From Spirabiliibacterium falconis (GTDB lineage: Bacteria > Pseudomonadota > Gammaproteobacteria > Enterobacterales > Pasteurellaceae): 64,000 nt of DNA. Positions 63,001 to 64,000 of this stretch are shown here, in pieces. The translations under genes and the position numbers were made by a program. The stretch covers positions 1 through 64,000 of the forward strand of contig NZ_JABMIJ010000016.1 in NCBI RefSeq assembly GCF_014885015.1, given 5' to 3'. Position 1 is the stretch's first letter. Each line of letters opens with the position of its first letter. Under the pieces are notes generated by a model. That model was not told the DNA's origin and did no database searches. It saw only the letters and a list, made by a program, of their open reading frames with translations.

Positions 63001-64000
63001 GGGCGGCAAAGATGGCGTACCAGGTAAAGACGGTACACCAGGTGTTGCGCTTAACGGCAAAGATGGCTCAATTGGCGTGGCAGGTAAAGACGGTGCGAAT
63101 GCTGACATCACCACTAACAAAGGTCCTGCTTTCTTAGGCGGCAAAGGTGATGATGGCAAAGACGGCAAAGACGGCAAAGACGGCACTCGCCTCACTTACC
63201 AGCCAAAAGACAAAGACGGCAACCCAGTGGGCAAGCCTAAACAAGTCGCCACTATGGATGATGGTCTGAGCTTTGCTGGCGACAAAGGTGACGTGATTAA
63301 CAAAAAACTTAACGAACAATTGGATATTAAAGGCAACGCTGATAAGAATGCGGCTGTGACTGATAAAAATATCCGTGTTGACAGTGAAAACGGTGCGTTG
63401 ATTGTTAAGATGGCGAAAATGCTGCAAGACTTGGAAGGTGCTGAATTTAAAGATGAAAATGGCAATACTGTGGTGGTAAAAAACGGCGGTATTGTAATCA
63501 AAGCCGAAAATGCGCCTAAAGAGAAAACCGTTAGCTTAACTAAAGATGGCTTAAACAACGGTGGCAATAAAATCACCAATGTGGCACGTGGTACGGATAA
63601 AACTGACGCGGTGAACGTTGAGCAACTTGAAGAAGTGAAAACTCAAGCGGGTTCTGGCGGATTCAATGTTGCAGCTAACGGTGAAGGTGCGAAGAAAATC
63701 AGCAATGGTGACACTGTTGACTTCATTAATGGTAGCAACACGGTAGTGAGCAAAGTGGATACGCCAAAAGGCACCAAAGTGAAAGTTGATCTAGCGAAAG
63801 ACTTGAAAGGCTTGAACAGCGTTGAGTTGAAAGACCAAGCTGGCAACACCACCAACGTAACGGGTAATGGTGTGACCATCACTGGCACCAACGCAGCGGG
63901 CAAACCAAGTAACGTGAGCTTGACTGCTAACGGCCTTGACAACGGCGGCAACCGCATCACTAACGTTGCACCTGGTGTAAACGGCACAGATGCTGTGAAT
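57050..64000 (+). CDS. Giant trimeric autotransporter adhesin (Hia/Hsf/YadA-like), 5' part
   Basis: An open frame of 2317 codons with no stop, running off the window, so the C-terminal membrane anchor is not seen. ATG 57050 follows AGGAAAA. The protein starts with the extended signal peptide region of this class (MNSIFKIIWNQATQSFVVVS), with cleavage likely after Ala58. YadA-type head repeats (IAIG, IAVG, IGxxAG) span about residues 85-430 and 580-890, split by a helical insertion (about 438-575). A neck (STDAINGSQLWNVL, near 908) leads to a stalk with Trp-ring domains (GWNVTTS, near 1062) and NVAPG..TDAVN necks. Three Gly-Lys-Asp-rich segments (about 1219-1285, 1552-1625, 1952-2048) each precede an ATLNDG-type module. 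It is an outer-membrane adhesin; its receptor is unknown. Confidence 0.95.
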   Translation, partial: MNSIFKIIWNQATQSFVVVSELAKGRTKSSTRSPRRMLKLTRIGSALSLILGSSAVMAALPISGTGTTCVVEGLTVACADGSQAVTEGSIAIGDKAIAGMASMETSDSADVTFSGKEAKDMKTNDPDYRYRVGKRNNIAVGSGAEAVGGRVISIGQGAGAGITNNWNTHNVNIGSAAGVRSMGTDNIFLGRNAGGIGLQDTQAPSSNLLPDQKGLQGLGNIVIGTNAGQRAGTRDNPNGYNGNPIDKFTGATGVSENILIGRDAGNNMYKGTSTNVFIGAQAGANHKTLAKEFRAGYRRADGSFASPYSPYVIGLNVGIGGVALTDSEGELNTAAGWKAGWRLSGSNNTAMGYLSQYQLKGDGNAALGPWAGSNANGDKNVAVGSEAGVGITADHTVAVGDTAKGMADHSTAISSLSVAQGESSIAIGRNSYVGDKAAYLAEAGKLSAANSAFDKANTALTNATRDENSKSSTVTRKEGELEREKTALANNQKKLDEENAKPKPSDAAVKLWTQRVSDSTAKIEKITGELEKAKQELTASQAKKQEAQAAFDEKQAKQQEVQTAYTKFMADAAGKYDSAIAMGKNAKAVNTSAIAIGKESEATGMNAIAQGTQANSAGIGSIAIGNATKAKKDASIAVGTNAEAIGKASVAIGEHSVAGREPVDPNNTINQVSTAVGRKSKATGGSSSAFGSGAEATALYSVALGAGSQATGDGAIAAGVQSVASGGQSIAQGRSAQASAIHAIAIGSAAQASGVSSISIGTSNVVSGDNSGAIGDPSFISGTGTYTVGNNNGTEDAKIAGNNAGAFGNNNKALGDNSRIVGNSNTVNNTNTFVMGNSVETTQDNSVVLGNESTDKAAQAINDATVNNLTYGGFAGVGAPANGVVSVGKAGGERQIINVAAGEISATSTDAINGSQLWNVLDKGGITFKNTGSQGESGGEQSNFVKFGDTVTLQGDGDVQVLFDKDSNTFTIASHVEPGLGSFSVDGDNSNALTIDSGNQTLNIKGDDDLIATEADGSDTVNIKATDKLKEAVEKVAENTQNIEGNKTNITNNTNDITELKKGWNVTTSASDGEVAGTTEQNIQAGDTVTVDAGKNIKVTQAGAKITVATKDDLEVTSVTAGDTKLTDNGVVINNGPSITKDGINAGDKKITNVAPGEADTDAVNVSQLKDAVKDAKGKPTSVKAGDTNVSVTKSADKNAEGGDEYVVSMNKDITIGTPAQDGKDGEAGSIGVAGKDGKDGVSIKGDAGDGKPGIGIAGKDGKDGVTLTVKDGEPGVDGKDGVDGKKPRLEVNGEEVATLNDGMKYAGDLGDGAAVKLNKTTELTGNIADGKKADDFVDGNIAVVADQNGDDAKLSLKLAKDLTGLDSATFGPVDPATGKPTDPANTIVISNTDGINAGNKPITNINNGLNTYPDSDAPKNGLVNLDNTNVPNNSAATVGDLRNMGWIVGAPGNSYTDQVKNANQVNFVGAGAAKVTGETKDGIRTITIDVKAPEAGGMNGFDVTANDGDATTINEGNKVNFVDGNNTTVTTTPKDDKSGVDVKVDLADNITVGKDGKDGVDGSIGATGKDGASAVLNGKDGTIGLTGPKGADGKDGASAKIGVKDGAKGLDGNDGKDGESKTRIVYEKPDGSQEEVATLNDGLKFEGNQGGTLDKKLNETVTIKGELANDKDATAANTRVDVEDGNLVVKLAKDITDVSSVTFGDKDADPKAKDVVSIGKDGLNNGGNQITNVASGGDINDPDNATNAANIGDLKKAADAAKTTVSSDDSTVKVVKTTNKDTGADNYDLSVNNQGVVENAQLPVVYTDAKGNKVYKQDNGSFNTKPDGTGTKVEKGDVIASMNNGSNATAPTQLANVGSAIDGKDGKDFAEKLDNAAKDPIGQNSAVNVSDLKNTADALTNKGFGLTDDNGNAVKKPLGDTLKVNGTDGITVTANKDSDGLNIGLGNDITIGKDGKDGSIGVNGADGKPAVAINGKDGGSVVVGGKDGVPGKDGTPGVALNGKDGSIGVAGKDGANADITTNKGPAFLGGKGDDGKDGKDGKDGTRLTYQPKDKDGNPVGKPKQVATMDDGLSFAGDKGDVINKKLNEQLDIKGNADKNAAVTDKNIRVDSENGALIVKMAKMLQDLEGAEFKDENGNTVVVKNGGIVIKAENAPKEKTVSLTKDGLNNGGNKITNVARGTDKTDAVNVEQLEEVKTQAGSGGFNVAANGEGAKKISNGDTVDFINGSNTVVSKVDTPKGTKVKVDLAKDLKGLNSVELKDQAGNTTNVTGNGVTITGTNAAGKPSNVSLTANGLDNGGNRITNVAPGVNGTDAVN
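63155..63181 (+). repeat. In-frame 9-bp tandem repeat coding Gly-Lys-Asp
   Basis: Three exact copies of GGCAAAGAC lie head to tail inside the adhesin gene; related imperfect copies recur in the other Gly-Lys-Asp segments. Because the unit is 9 bp, copy changes would alter stalk length without breaking the frame. Confidence 0.85.

Overview
The window is chromosomal core DNA from a member of the Pasteurellaceae. The nine-base DNA uptake signal AAGTGCGGT (or ACCGCACTT) occurs over and over, inside genes and as inverted pairs acting as terminators. This is the Haemophilus influenzae-type uptake signal, so the organism belongs to the Haemophilus/Aggregatibacter/Pasteurella-like side of the family. 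It is not H. influenzae itself as I remember that genome: gene order here is closer to E. coli, and ArcB keeps its receiver domain. Envelope genes for lipid A, BamA, Lpt and Mla, and a DAP-type MurE, mark a diderm. Nothing here was confirmed by a database search.

Layout. 1-3.6 kb (+): ybeZ-ybeY-tmcA, RNA maturation and modification. 3.6-6.7 kb (-): a Dcu-type C4-dicarboxylate transporter and an acetyltransferase-nitrilase fusion. 6.9-10.1 kb (-): lptC-lptA-lptB-ptsN-rapZ with tRNA-Arg(CCU) 7 nt behind rapZ; rpoN and hpf, present here in E. coli, are absent. 10.3-14.9 kb (+): mlaFEDCB-ibaG-murA. 15.0-19.5 kb: lon, behind a sigma32-like promoter, and ppiD. 19.6-33.5 kb: rpsB-tsf-pyrH-frr, two small secreted paralogues, dxr-uppS-cdsA-rseP-bamA-skp-lpxD-fabZ-lpxA. 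33.6-51.7 kb: the complete mra/dcw cell-wall and division cluster from mraZ to lpxC, with MraZ-box repeats at its promoter. 51.7-56.7 kb: purC, arcB, then lpxB-rnhB, which normally follow lpxA directly. 56.7-64.0 kb: a 14-copy AAAC repeat, candidate promoters, and the first 2317 codons of a giant trimeric autotransporter adhesin that runs off the window.

How it fits together. Most of the window builds the cell envelope. The rpsB-lpxA run joins translation factors, isoprenoid and phospholipid precursors, outer-membrane protein assembly and the first lipid A steps. The dcw cluster makes peptidoglycan precursors and the divisome. lptCAB exports LPS and mlaFEDCB maintains lipid asymmetry. Dcu and ArcB fit fumarate respiration and redox control.

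Most interesting points: the tetranucleotide repeat upstream of the adhesin (probable phase variation); the adhesin's unusual architecture, with a helical insertion inside its head and three Gly-Lys-Asp-rich stalk modules; the unrecognised secreted pair between frr and dxr; the lpxA/lpxB split by the whole dcw cluster; the dyad at the arcB start; and the hairpin between mraZ and rsmH.
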